NCBI RefSeq assembly: GCF_900091455.1
Contig: NZ_LT607412.1
Span: forward strand, 1,736,001-1,800,000
Direction of reading: 5' to 3'
DNA from: Micromonospora coriariae
Lineage (GTDB): Bacteria; Actinomycetota; Actinomycetes; Mycobacteriales; Micromonosporaceae
Length of the DNA stretch: 64,000 bases
Under the pieces are notes generated by a model. That model did no database searches. It was given only the letters and a program-made list of their open reading frames with translations, and was not told where the DNA came from. This document shows, in pieces, positions 16,321 through 24,357 of this stretch (the first letter of the stretch is position 1; each line of letters starts with the position of its first letter). Position numbers and translations under genes: made by a program.

Positions 16321-16770
16321 ATGACGAGCCCGGAACACCGCCGCCCCGGTTCCGGCCGGCGCGCCCATCGCGACCGGCATGGGCGCGGGCTGCGTGGGCG
16401 GTTGGTACCGGCGACCGTGCCGCTGGCGCGGACCAAGGCGGAGGTCTTCGACGACCTGGTTCTGGACACCGTCGAGACGCTGGAGCGCCGGTTCGCCAAG
16501 GAGTTGGCCGGCGTCGAGTTCGCGGTCGAGGACGTCCCGCCGGACCTGAACGTGTACGACTCCGATGTGCTGGAGGACGGCGAGGTCCCACTGGCCCGGC
16601 TGCTGCCGGGCCGTCCGGGCCGACAGGAGGTCCCGCCGCGGATCGTGCTGTACCGGCGGCCCCTGGAGTTCCGGGCGATGGACCGCGAGGACCTGGCCGA
16701 CCTGGTGCACGACGTGATCATCGAACAGGTGGCGAACCTGCTCGGGGTCGACCCCGACGAGTTGGCCTGA
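16321..16770 (+). CDS. Metallopeptidase-family (zincin-like) protein with degenerate active site
   Basis: Protein of 149 residues of the small 'metallopeptidase family' (DUF1025-like) found in actinobacteria. The start at 16321 follows the family; the open frame extends upstream without support. The conserved core FDDLVLDTVETLERRF and VEDVPPD is intact. The place where active members have HExxHH reads LVHDVIIEQVANLLGVD here: only one histidine remains in the expected helix, so zinc chelation by the usual triad looks impossible. It is divergent from DUF3499 and convergent with whiB. A structural or regulatory role is more likely than proteolysis. Confidence 0.8.
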   Translation: MTSPEHRRPGSGRRAHRDRHGRGLRGRLVPATVPLARTKAEVFDDLVLDTVETLERRFAKELAGVEFAVEDVPPDLNVYDSDVLEDGEVPLARLLPGRPGRQEVPPRIVLYRRPLEFRAMDREDLADLVHDVIIEQVANLLGVDPDELA

Positions 16771-16824
16771 GCCGTCCCCGCGCGGGCGAGCCGGGCGGCC
16801 CCCACCGCCCCGACTCCGCACCGC

Positions 16825-17082
16825 TCAGGCGGCCCGCCGCTTCAACTTGCGCCGCTCCCGTTCCGAGAGCCCACCCCAGATGCCGAACCGCTCGTCGTGA
16901 CCGAGAGCGTATTCGAGGCATTCGGTCTTGACCTCGCAGCGCGAGCAGATTCGCTTCGCCTCGCGGGTCGAGCCGCCCTTCTCGGGAAAGAACGCCTCGG
17001 GGTCGGTCTGCGAGCACAGCGCCCGCTCCTGCCACTCCGGCGCGTTTCCGAGCAGGTCGGCCACCTCAAGCTGGCCGTCCAT
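16825..17082 (-). CDS. whiB: WhiB-family iron-sulfur regulator (WhiB2/WhmD type)
   Basis: Protein of 85 residues. Four cysteines C23, C46, C49 and C55 give the C-x22-C-x2-C-x5-C pattern that binds a [4Fe-4S] cluster. The GIWGG turn (about 67-71) and the basic tail ERRKLKRR follow. WhmD-type WhiB proteins control septation and cell division through the principal sigma factor. The ATG at 17082 has AAGGAGG at ideal spacing; an in-frame TTG sits one codon upstream. A promoter with an embedded palindrome lies about 110 bp upstream. Gene order with DUF3499, the metallopeptidase-like gene and fbiA/B supports the WhiB2 assignment. Confidence 0.92.
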   Translation of the reverse strand: MDGQLEVADLLGNAPEWQERALCSQTDPEAFFPEKGGSTREAKRICSRCEVKTECLEYALGHDERFGIWGGLSERERRKLKRRAA

Positions 17083-17196
17083 CAAATGCCTCCTTGTCGC
17101 GCACCGGCGTCATCGCCGCTGCAACCCCCCACGCGAAAGGCGTGCTTGTCCGTCCGGTCCCATTTTGTTGCGTTCCGTGCGAACAACCCCATTCAA

Positions 17197-17226
17197 ATTA
17201 CACGCGTGTAATGCGTGCGCCGTCAA
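17197..17226 (-). promoter_or_regulatory. whiB promoter with embedded 16-bp palindrome
   Basis: On the minus strand TTGACG (17226-17221) and TGTAAT (17202-17197) are 18 bp apart, a good sigma70-type promoter giving a leader of about 107 bases before the whiB ATG. The perfect palindrome ATTACACGCGTGTAAT (17197-17212) covers the -10 and the adjacent half of the spacer, so a bound dimer would block polymerase. The regulator is not known from this window. Confidence 0.6.
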
Positions 17227-17497
17227 GCCAAACTTGATAATGGAGTCGCCCTCCCGACACCCCCGGCCGACCACTCGGGCCGTCCAGCCTCGCAACCTGC
17301 CCTATCGATTCAGACCCCGGCCGAGTAACGCCCTCTCCGGCGAGTTGCCCGACTTTTCTGCCGTGGCGCTCCCTCGGGAGGCCACCCCCGCGACGACGGC
17401 TGGAGCACCGAACGACCCCTTCCAACAAAGCTGATCTTGGTGGGAGAAAGGTTAACGCGGCGCGGCCAAGACCGCCCGTCGAGCGGCGGACACCGCA

Positions 17498-17528
17498 CGC
17501 GCCCCGTCCACAATGTGGACGGGGCGCG
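17498..17528 (-). terminator. Terminator hairpin after the DUF4331 operon
   Basis: CGCGCCCCGTCCACA (17498-17512) pairs perfectly with TGTGGACGGGGCGCG (17514-17528) around a single A, a 15-bp stem. It begins 22 bp after the stop of the small gene at 17551-17880. There is no U-tract, as is usual for actinobacterial terminators. Confidence 0.75.
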
Positions 17529-17550
17529 ACGGACAGAAGGCGCGGTATGG

Positions 17551-17880
17551 TCAGCCAGCGGCTCCGAACCCGCTGCTCGGCCACACGAACTCGGCTATCG
17601 CTCCACCATGGACGGAAACCGTCCCCACTGGCGTACTCTCGTCCCACCAGACGGTATAGATGCCGGCCGGGAGATCGGGGTAGACCGCACTGTGGAACGA
17701 GCCGTCCCGCACCCGACGCTCCCGCACCGCCGAGTGGGTCCGCCGGTCCTCGGCCCGACTGATCTCGATTTCCCGGCCGTGCAACTCCCGGCCGGTGTAG
17801 ACGATCAGGGCGCCCGTCTCGCCGCCCAGATCGAGCACGACGGTCCCGGTCTCCGACGGCCCGTACGCGTGCTCGTGCAT
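17551..17880 (-). CDS. Small conserved-type hypothetical protein of the DUF4331 operon
   Basis: Protein of 109 residues with no signal peptide or membrane helix. The sequence alternates short beta-like segments (TVVLDLGGETGALIVYTG, VRERRVRDGSFHSAV, AGIYTVWWDES, GTVSVHGGAIAEFVW), suggesting a single beta-sandwich domain. It is the last gene of the Tat protein-DUF4331-hypothetical unit, 17 bp after the DUF4331 stop, and is followed by a strong hairpin. I do not recognise the family with confidence; similar short beta proteins near DUF4331 genes are sometimes labelled phospholipase-like without evidence. Confidence 0.7.
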   Translation of the reverse strand: MHEHAYGPSETGTVVLDLGGETGALIVYTGRELHGREIEISRAEDRRTHSAVRERRVRDGSFHSAVYPDLPAGIYTVWWDESTPVGTVSVHGGAIAEFVWPSSGFGAAG

Positions 17881-17897
17881 CCGCCGCCCCCCCGCGG

Positions 17898-19292
17898 TCA
17901 GGACGACGCCGACGGGTTGTTGAACCCGTCGTACGGCGTACCGAGGTAGGGGAAGTTCCCGAGGAACGGCGCGGTCACGTCGGCGGCGCTCAACCCCGGG
18001 GTGACCGCCAAGGCCGCAGCATCCGGGCGGAACGTCTTGTCCACCAGCGGAACGGTCACCCCGGCGATCGCCCGCAGCGCGATGCTGACCACGTCGTCGC
18101 CGACGCGCCGGCCGTTCGGGAAGCCGGCCAGGTCACCGCCCAGCACACCGAACCGGTCCGGACGCCGGCTGGGCGGGATGGCGGTGTTCAGCCGCAGCAT
18201 GTCGGCCTGCACATCGCCGGTGGCGTTCGTGAACCCGTCGATCAGCCCGGCCGGCACGCCGGTGAGCAGGATCGCCACCAGATCCGCCCGGGGCTTCTTC
18301 GCCTTGCTGAGCTTGTCCAGGTTGGGAAAGACGTCCGGGTAGAGCGCGGGCAGCAGCGCGGCCAGCTCCGGCTGCTCGACGAACTGCGCGAACCGCTTGT
18401 CCTCCGACGGCGGCAGCGAGTTCCACAGGTCCTTCTTGGACATCGGCACGATGACCTCGTTGAACAACGGGTTGCCCAACCGAGACACCTGGGTGAACGG
18501 GCCGGCGGAGGTGTCCGCGGCCGCCCCGTCGCCGAGCACCCGGACCTGCCGCCGCGACGCCGACGTCCACACGCCGATCACCGACGCCCGGTCGGCCGCG
18601 CCGTACCGGTTGGCACGCCGGCGCACCCGGCTCAGCGGCACCTGCACGGCGATGCTGTGCACGTTCATCCGGTCGGTGGCGTTGACCGGCTCCCCCTCGG
18701 CCTTGAAGACCTTCTTGCCGGCCACGTGCAACTGTTGGAACGGCCGGAGCGTACCGAGGTCGAAGATCGCCCCCAGGTCGACGAAGAAGCCGTCCGCGCG
18801 CTGCCCGGCGAAGACCCGCTCCCCGGTGGAGAGCGAGTAGGTGGCCTGCCGGACCAGCTCCGCGTACTTCGGTGTGGACAGCGGGCCGACGTTGCACGGC
18901 GGGCACTGCAGCTTGTGCGCCAACCGGTGCTCCCGGCCGTCGGCCACCCGGGTCAGGCTGTAGAACTGCCGCCGGTTCCAGTTCTTGCTGTCCAGCGAAT
19001 CGATCGGGCCCGTGTTGTAGAGAAAACTGTTCGGATTGGTGATCTCGGTCGTGAATTCGAACCGGTAGGTGACATCCGGATGGCCGTCGCCGTCGTTGTC
19101 GATATGGATCTCGTACCGCACGTCGTCGCCGAACTCGAAGAAGTTCGGGCCCCCGGAGGGGAGCTGCAACGGCACGTAGTTGGCGATCAGCGTGACCGAG
19201 TCGGGCTTGTCGGGGCTGACGAACGCGTACAGGTCGGAGCTGTCGGCGACCGGATCCTTGGCTATCTCCGGGGCCTCACGGTGGGAAGACAT
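17898..19292 (-). CDS. DUF4331 domain-containing protein
   Basis: Protein of 464 residues of the DUF4331 family. The N-terminus MSSHREAPEIAKDPVADSSD and the block DLYAFVSPDKPDSVTLIANY are characteristic. An acidic loop DNDGDGHPDVTYRFEF could bind a metal ion. No signal peptide is visible, although relatives are often exported. It lies in a three-gene unit after a small Tat-exported protein (49 bp) and before a small beta-rich protein (17 bp). The family has no established biochemical function. Confidence 0.86.
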   Translation of the reverse strand: MSSHREAPEIAKDPVADSSDLYAFVSPDKPDSVTLIANYVPLQLPSGGPNFFEFGDDVRYEIHIDNDGDGHPDVTYRFEFTTEITNPNSFLYNTGPIDSLDSKNWNRRQFYSLTRVADGREHRLAHKLQCPPCNVGPLSTPKYAELVRQATYSLSTGERVFAGQRADGFFVDLGAIFDLGTLRPFQQLHVAGKKVFKAEGEPVNATDRMNVHSIAVQVPLSRVRRRANRYGAADRASVIGVWTSASRRQVRVLGDGAAADTSAGPFTQVSRLGNPLFNEVIVPMSKKDLWNSLPPSEDKRFAQFVEQPELAALLPALYPDVFPNLDKLSKAKKPRADLVAILLTGVPAGLIDGFTNATGDVQADMLRLNTAIPPSRRPDRFGVLGGDLAGFPNGRRVGDDVVSIALRAIAGVTVPLVDKTFRPDAAALAVTPGLSAADVTAPFLGNFPYLGTPYDGFNNPSASS

Positions 19293-19341
19293 GGCGGACC
19301 AACCTCACTGGGCGGGGACAGGATGGCGAGCGGAACGTCGG

Positions 19342-19620
19342 TCAGCGCCGGGCGGCGCGCCGCAGCCGATCCGCCAGGCCGCGGTCGCGTACCTCGATCC
19401 GGGAGTCACCGACGAAGACGTCCATCGTTCCGGAGGCCGCGTCACGCAGGTGCACGACGATCGGGTCGTCGGCCCGACCGGCCGCGCCCGGAGCGTTCTG
19501 CGCGGCCGACAGGCCCGGCACGGTGAGCGCGGCGGCGCCGAGGGTGGCGCTGGCCGCGGCGGTCAACGTCTGCCGGCGGGTCAGTCGCGGCCACTGCCGC
19601 TTCCGCTGATCACTGGTCAT
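19342..19620 (-). CDS. Small Tat-exported protein of the DUF4331 operon
   Basis: Protein of 92 residues with a clear twin-arginine signal: RLTRRQTLTAAASATLGAAA followed by VPGLSAAQNAPG as a likely cleavage region. The mature part is only about 50 residues and has a beta-like segment DPIVVHLRDAASGTMDVFVG and a basic C-terminus ending RLRRAARR. The ATG at 19620 has AAAGGG upstream; a GTG at 19626 is the alternative. It is first in the DUF4331 operon. The mature domain is not recognised; the strong export signal with so small a cargo suggests a secreted partner or a carrier for a neighbour. Confidence 0.75.
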   Translation of the reverse strand: MTSDQRKRQWPRLTRRQTLTAAASATLGAAALTVPGLSAAQNAPGAAGRADDPIVVHLRDAASGTMDVFVGDSRIEVRDRGLADRLRRAARR

Positions 19621-19781
19621 GGGCACCCTTTCCGGCGGTGGCGCGAACGCGCCCGCGGGGACGGACGGGTCCGGTGCCGCCTACCGACGCCGCCGGGCCC
19701 GTGGGGGACACCGGCGGCGGTCCTCGCCGCGACCGCCACCGGCATCGCTTGGTACGGCCGGCGGCGGGAAAAGGTTCGAAC

Positions 19782-22292
19782 TCAGGGCCGGACGTGACCG
19801 TACGCGGTCGTGCGCTTGCGGGCCGGCCGACCGGCCGCCGTGGCGATCGCCCGCAACTGCTCCTCGGTCCGCGCCGAGCCGTTGCCGGAGCCGGCCATCC
19901 GGGAGATGGTCTCCTCCATCAGCGTGCCGCCCAGGTCGTTGCAGCCGCCCTGGAGCATCGCCACAGTGCCCTCGTCGCCCAGCTTCACCCAGGAGCACTG
20001 GATGTTGTCGATCCGGCCGTGCAACAGCAGCCGGGACATCGCGTGCACCACCCGGTTCTCACGCCAGGTCGGCCCGGGCCGGGCGATGCCGGCCAGGTAG
20101 ATCGGGGCGTTGGTGTGCACGAACGGCAGCGCGACGAACTCGGTGAAGCCGCCGGTGCGGTCCTGCACGCCCGCCAGCACCCGGAAGTGCGCCAGCCACT
20201 GCCCGGGATGGTCGACGTGGCCGTACATCATCGTGGAGCTGGACCGGATGCCCAGCTCGTGGGCGGTGCTGACCACCTCGACCCAGGCGGCGGCCGGGAG
20301 TTTGCCCTTGGTCAGCACCCAGCGCACGTCGTCGTCGAGGATCTCCGCGGCAGTGCCCGGGATGGTGTCCAGCCCGGCCTCGCGCAGCTGGGTCAACCAC
20401 TCGCGCACCGGCACGCCCGCCTTCGCCGCGGCGGTGACGATCTCCATCGGGGAGAACGCGTGCACGTGCATCCCCGGCACCCGGGCCTTGATGGCGCGCA
20501 CGATGTCGGCGTACCCGGTGACCGGCATCTTCGGGTCGATGCCGCCCTGAAGGCAGACCTCGCTGGCGCCGGCCGCCCACGCCTGCTCGGCCCGGTCGGC
20601 GACCTGGTCGACGGAGAGACGGTACGCGTCGGCGTCCCGCTCGCGCTGCGCGAAGGCACAGAACCGGCAGCCGACGTAGCAGACGTTGCTGAAGTTGATG
20701 TTGCGGTTGACCACGTAGGTGACGTCATCGCCGACCGCGTCCCGACGCACGTCGTCGGCGAGCCGGCACAACTCGTCGAGCGCCGGCCCGTCCGCGCCGA
20801 ACAGCGCAAGCGCGGCATCGGTGTGCCCCGGCTCCAGCAGCGCGGCCGGGTCGTCGGCGGCGAGCCGCAGCCCGGCCCGCAGGTCGTGGTCGCCAACCTG
20901 GGCGGCCGGCCCGGCGGTCACCTTCGTGGCCACCTCCACCCAGTCACCGTAGACGCTGTCGAAGTCGCCGCGGCGGTCCTCCGTACGCCCGGTGGTGTCG
21001 ATGGTGGCGTGCAGGTCGGTCCGCCCGCCGAACACCTCCTCCGGCTCCTGCCAGGGGCGGCCCTGCGGCATCGCGGACTCGACGGCCATGCCGGAACTCG
21101 GGTCGGCCAGCGCGGTCACGTGCGGCAGCAGCCGGGGGTCGAGCCAGGGGTCGCCGGCGCGTACGTACTCGGGGTAGATGGTCAGCCGCTCGCGCAGCGT
21201 GAACCCGGCCAGCTCGGTGTGCCGGGCCAGCTCCTCGATCTGCGGCCAGGGGCGCTCCGGGTTGACGTGGTCCGGGGTGAGCGGGGAGACACCGCCCCAG
21301 TCGTCGATGCCGGCCCGCAGCAGCAGGTCGTACTCGCCGGCGATGAGGTTCGGCGGGGCCTGGATGCGGGCCTTCGGCCCGAGCAGCAGCCGGGCCACCG
21401 CCACCGTGGCGGCCAGGTCGTGCAGCTCCGCGTCGGGCATCCCACGCATCGCGGTGTCCGGCTTGGCGCGGAAGTTCTGCACGATCACCTCCTGGAGGTG
21501 CCCGTACTCCCGGTGCGCGCGACGGATCGCGAAGAGCGCGTCGACCCGCTCGGCCGGGGTCTCCCCGATGCCGATCAGGATGCCGGTGGTGAACGGCACC
21601 CCGACCCGGCCCGCGTCGTCGAGCACCCGCAGCCGGACCGCCGGCTCCTTGTCCGGTGAGCCGAAGTGCGGGCCACCCGGCTCCGACCAGAGCCGGGTGG
21701 CCGTGGTCTCCAGCATCATGCCCATGCTCGGCGCGACCGGCTTGAGCCGTTGCAGCTCCGACCAGGACAGCACCCCGGGGTTGAGGTGCGGCAACAGCCC
21801 GGTCTCCTCCAGCACCGCCACCGCACAGGCGCGCAGGTAGTCCAGAGTGGAGTCGTAACCGCGCTCGTCCAGCCAGCTCCGGGCCGCCGGCCAGCGCTCC
21901 TCCGGCCGGTCGCCGAGAGTGAACAGGGCCTCCTTGCAGCCCTGCTCGGCACCCGCCCGGGCGATGGCCAGCACCTCGTCGCGATCAAGGAACGGCGCCG
22001 GCAGCCGGTGCGGCACTGTGGCGAACGTGCAGTAGTGGCAGCGGTCCCGGCAGAGCCGGCTCAGCGGGATGAAGACCTTCTTGGAGTACGTGACCACGCC
22101 GGGACGGCCGGCCTCGCGCAACCCGGCGTCGCGGATCCCGCCGGCCACCCGGAGCAACTCGTCGAGCGCGTCACCGCGGGCGGAGAGCAGCGCGGTCGCC
22201 TCGTCGACGTCCAGCGCCCGCCCGGTCGCGGCCCGACCCAGGGCACGCCGCACGCTCGCCTCGCTCGGGCCGGAGTGGGTGCGATCAACCAT
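19782..22292 (-). CDS. fbiC: FO synthase FbiC (7,8-didemethyl-8-hydroxy-5-deazariboflavin synthase)
   Basis: Bifunctional radical-SAM enzyme of 836 residues that makes the deazaflavin FO, the chromophore of coenzyme F420, from a pyrimidine intermediate and tyrosine. Both halves are present: the N-terminal CofG half with CRDRCHYC (about residue 81) and the C-terminal CofH half with CYVGCRFC (about residue 537), each giving a CxxxCxxC [4Fe-4S]/SAM site. The two halves are fused, as in mycobacteria. The gene is on the opposite strand from fbiA-fbiB but only about 1.1 kb away. In M. tuberculosis fbiC lies far from fbiAB, so the clustering here is informative. Confidence 0.95.
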   Translation of the reverse strand: MVDRTHSGPSEASVRRALGRAATGRALDVDEATALLSARGDALDELLRVAGGIRDAGLREAGRPGVVTYSKKVFIPLSRLCRDRCHYCTFATVPHRLPAPFLDRDEVLAIARAGAEQGCKEALFTLGDRPEERWPAARSWLDERGYDSTLDYLRACAVAVLEETGLLPHLNPGVLSWSELQRLKPVAPSMGMMLETTATRLWSEPGGPHFGSPDKEPAVRLRVLDDAGRVGVPFTTGILIGIGETPAERVDALFAIRRAHREYGHLQEVIVQNFRAKPDTAMRGMPDAELHDLAATVAVARLLLGPKARIQAPPNLIAGEYDLLLRAGIDDWGGVSPLTPDHVNPERPWPQIEELARHTELAGFTLRERLTIYPEYVRAGDPWLDPRLLPHVTALADPSSGMAVESAMPQGRPWQEPEEVFGGRTDLHATIDTTGRTEDRRGDFDSVYGDWVEVATKVTAGPAAQVGDHDLRAGLRLAADDPAALLEPGHTDAALALFGADGPALDELCRLADDVRRDAVGDDVTYVVNRNINFSNVCYVGCRFCAFAQRERDADAYRLSVDQVADRAEQAWAAGASEVCLQGGIDPKMPVTGYADIVRAIKARVPGMHVHAFSPMEIVTAAAKAGVPVREWLTQLREAGLDTIPGTAAEILDDDVRWVLTKGKLPAAAWVEVVSTAHELGIRSSSTMMYGHVDHPGQWLAHFRVLAGVQDRTGGFTEFVALPFVHTNAPIYLAGIARPGPTWRENRVVHAMSRLLLHGRIDNIQCSWVKLGDEGTVAMLQGGCNDLGGTLMEETISRMAGSGNGSARTEEQLRAIATAAGRPARKRTTAYGHVRP

Positions 22293-22369
22293 CCGCTCAG
22301 CCTATGCGCTGCGCTCGCCCGCCCCACCGCTCCCCACCGACACCCGCACCTTCTCCCCCGCGGGGACGG

Positions 22370-23311
22370 TCAGCGGGGTGGTTGTTGGGGGTTGTCGCCT
22401 GGGTTGATGTGCTGGGTGCGGTCGGCGTCCGTGTCGCCGGGGCGGGGGATCGCCTGGGTCGGGTCGGCGGACTGGCGCGGAATCGCCTGGGTCGGGTCCG
22501 CCGACGGCGGCTGGCCGAACGGCGGCGCGGCCGGTGGGGCGGACTGCGGGGCGAACGGCGGGGCGGACTGCGGGGCCGGGTTGACCGGCGGCGGCGACTG
22601 CGGCGCGGACCCGAACGGCGGTGCCGACTGCGGCGCCGACCCGAACGGGGGCGAGGGCTGGCCGTACTGGCCCGGGTGCTGCGCCGGCGGGTATCCGCCC
22701 GGCTGGCCCGGAGCGGGCCAACCGCCGCCCGGCTGGGCTCCGGGCTGCCCCGGGGCCGGCCAGCCGCCCTGCTGCTGCGGCCAGCCCGGCTGCGGCTGGC
22801 CGTAGACGCCCGGCTGGGGCTTCGGCCGCGGCACGTAGTACAGCTTCCGCCAGACCGCGTAGACCACCCAGGCGGCGGCCGCGAAAATCATCAGCCAGGC
22901 GAACCGGGTGAGTACGCCGAGCAGCGCGTCGAGCACCTCGGCCTCGGTCAGCCGGCCCACCGTCCAGATCAGCATGGTCAGCGTGCCGAGCAGCGCGCTG
23001 ACCGCGTACTCGCCGAGGGCCATCTGTGTGATCAGCTTCGCCTTCGGCAGCACCGGCGAGACGTGGGTGGCCAGCAGCACGGCCAGCAGTGGCAGGCCCA
23101 CCGCCTCCAACCCGATGAACGTGAAGAAGGCACTGCCCGCACGCTCGGTGAACGAGATGTAGTCGTTCGGGCTGAGCAGCCGGAGCAGGCCCACGAAGAG
23201 GAACACCGCGTTGGCGCCGAGCAGCGCGAGCGCACCCAGTTCGCGTAGTGGCTTGGTCAGCTGGCGGGCCTGGGACGCGTCGGTGGACGCGGGCTCGGCG
23301 GGGCTGGTCAC
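22370..23311 (-). CDS. Membrane protein with long proline/glutamine-rich tail
   Basis: Protein of 313 residues. About four membrane helices occupy residues 25-160 (ALALLGANAVFLFVGLLRLL; AVGLPLLAVLLATHV; the segment around SALLGTLTMLIWTV; LMIFAAAAWVVYAVW). The C-terminal half is a disordered tail of Pro/Gly/Gln repeats (GQPQPGWPQQQ, PPFGSAPQS, SADPTQAIPR twice). The GTG at 23311 is chosen because GGGGGAG precedes it; the open frame has an upstream ATG at 23347. It lies between fbiC and fbiA without known F420 function. Similar tails occur in actinobacterial divisome and cell-envelope membrane proteins. Confidence 0.78.
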   Translation of the reverse strand: MTSPAEPASTDASQARQLTKPLRELGALALLGANAVFLFVGLLRLLSPNDYISFTERAGSAFFTFIGLEAVGLPLLAVLLATHVSPVLPKAKLITQMALGEYAVSALLGTLTMLIWTVGRLTEAEVLDALLGVLTRFAWLMIFAAAAWVVYAVWRKLYYVPRPKPQPGVYGQPQPGWPQQQGGWPAPGQPGAQPGGGWPAPGQPGGYPPAQHPGQYGQPSPPFGSAPQSAPPFGSAPQSPPPVNPAPQSAPPFAPQSAPPAAPPFGQPPSADPTQAIPRQSADPTQAIPRPGDTDADRTQHINPGDNPQQPPR

Positions 23312-23409
23312 GAACTCCCCCTCGGGGCATGGACGGACAGGGCGCACGTGAGCCTAGTCTCCCGGACCACCGGCGGACCGGAGGCGTCACGTGCGCGAGG
23401 ATGGTCGAC

Positions 23410-24357
23410 ATGCGCATCGTGGTTCTGGCTGGCGGCATCGGCGGCGCCCGGTTCCTGCTCGGCGTCCGGGCGTACGCCCGAGAGGTCGGCGCCGAGGTGA
23501 CCGCCGTCGTCAACGTCGGCGACGACCTGTGGCTGCACGGGTTGAAGATCTGTCCCGACCTGGACAGCGTCATGTACACCCTCGGCGGCGGCGCCGATCC
23601 CGAGCGGGGCTGGGGCCGGGTCGGTGAGAGCTGGACCGTCAAGGAGGAGCTGGCCGCGTACGGGGCGGAGCCGACCTGGTTCGGCCTCGGCGACAAGGAC
23701 ATCGCCACCCACCTGGTGCGCAGCACAATGCTCAACGCCGGCTACCCCCTGCACGCGGTCACCGAGGCGCTGGCGACCCGCTGGGAGCCGGGCGTACGCC
23801 TGCTCCCGGCGACCGACGACCGGCTGGAGACGCACGCGGTCATCGACGATGACCAGGGCCAGCGGGCGATTCACTTTCAGGAGTGGTGGGTGCGGTACCG
23901 GGCGGACATCCCCACCCACCGTTTCGTCTTCGTGGGGGCCGAGACGGCCAAGCCGGCGCCCGGGGTCCTGGAGGCGATCGGCACCGCCGACCTGGTGCTC
24001 ATAGCGCCGAGCAACCCGGTGGTGAGCGTGGCGCCGGTGCTGGCCGTGCCGGGGCTCCGGGAGGCGGTGGCGGCGGGTCCGGCCCCGGTGGTGGGCGTCT
24101 CGCCGATCATCGGCGGTGCGCCGGTCCGCGGGATGGCCGACCGCTGCCTCGCCGTGCTCGGTGTGGAGTGCAGCGCGGCCGGGGTGGGCCGGCTCTACGG
24201 CGGCCGGGCGGCCGGTGGGCTGCTGGACGGCTGGCTGGTTGCCGAGGAGGACGCGGGCACCGTGGTGCCGGAGGTGACGGTCCGCGCGGTGCCGTTGCGG
24301 ATGACCGACGAGGCGGCGACGGCGGCGATGGTCCGCGCCGCGGTGGAGTTGACGTGA
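23410..24357 (+). CDS. fbiA: 2-phospho-L-lactate transferase FbiA
   Basis: Transfers the phosphoenolpyruvate- or lactate-derived phospho moiety onto FO to give (dehydro)F420-0. At 315 residues it is of usual length. It starts with MRIVVLAGGIGGARFLLG, the nucleotide-binding loop of the CofD family, and contains VVNVGDDLWLHGLKICPDLD and SNPVVSVAPVLAVPGLREA. The ATG at 23410 is family-typical; a second ATG three codons upstream is possible. Its stop overlaps the GTG of fbiB (GTGA). FbiC, encoded nearby, provides FO. Confidence 0.94.
   Translation: MRIVVLAGGIGGARFLLGVRAYAREVGAEVTAVVNVGDDLWLHGLKICPDLDSVMYTLGGGADPERGWGRVGESWTVKEELAAYGAEPTWFGLGDKDIATHLVRSTMLNAGYPLHAVTEALATRWEPGVRLLPATDDRLETHAVIDDDQGQRAIHFQEWWVRYRADIPTHRFVFVGAETAKPAPGVLEAIGTADLVLIAPSNPVVSVAPVLAVPGLREAVAAGPAPVVGVSPIIGGAPVRGMADRCLAVLGVECSAAGVGRLYGGRAAGGLLDGWLVAEEDAGTVVPEVTVRAVPLRMTDEAATAAMVRAAVELT

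Larger units (their letters stand above)
17083..17550. other. Gene-free region upstream of whiB
   Basis: About 468 bases without a supported gene. It contains the whiB leader and promoter (17197-17226), a local AT-rich segment (about 17160-17250) and, at the far end, the terminator hairpin of the DUF4331 operon (17498-17528). Open frames in the middle on both strands have no ribosome-binding sites and no recognisable product. Confidence 0.6.

Noticed and set aside
17083..17550. tRNA or other structured RNA upstream of whiB
   Set aside because: No cloverleaf or GTTC-type T-loop was found; the AT-rich patch is explained by the whiB promoter and the far hairpin by a terminator.
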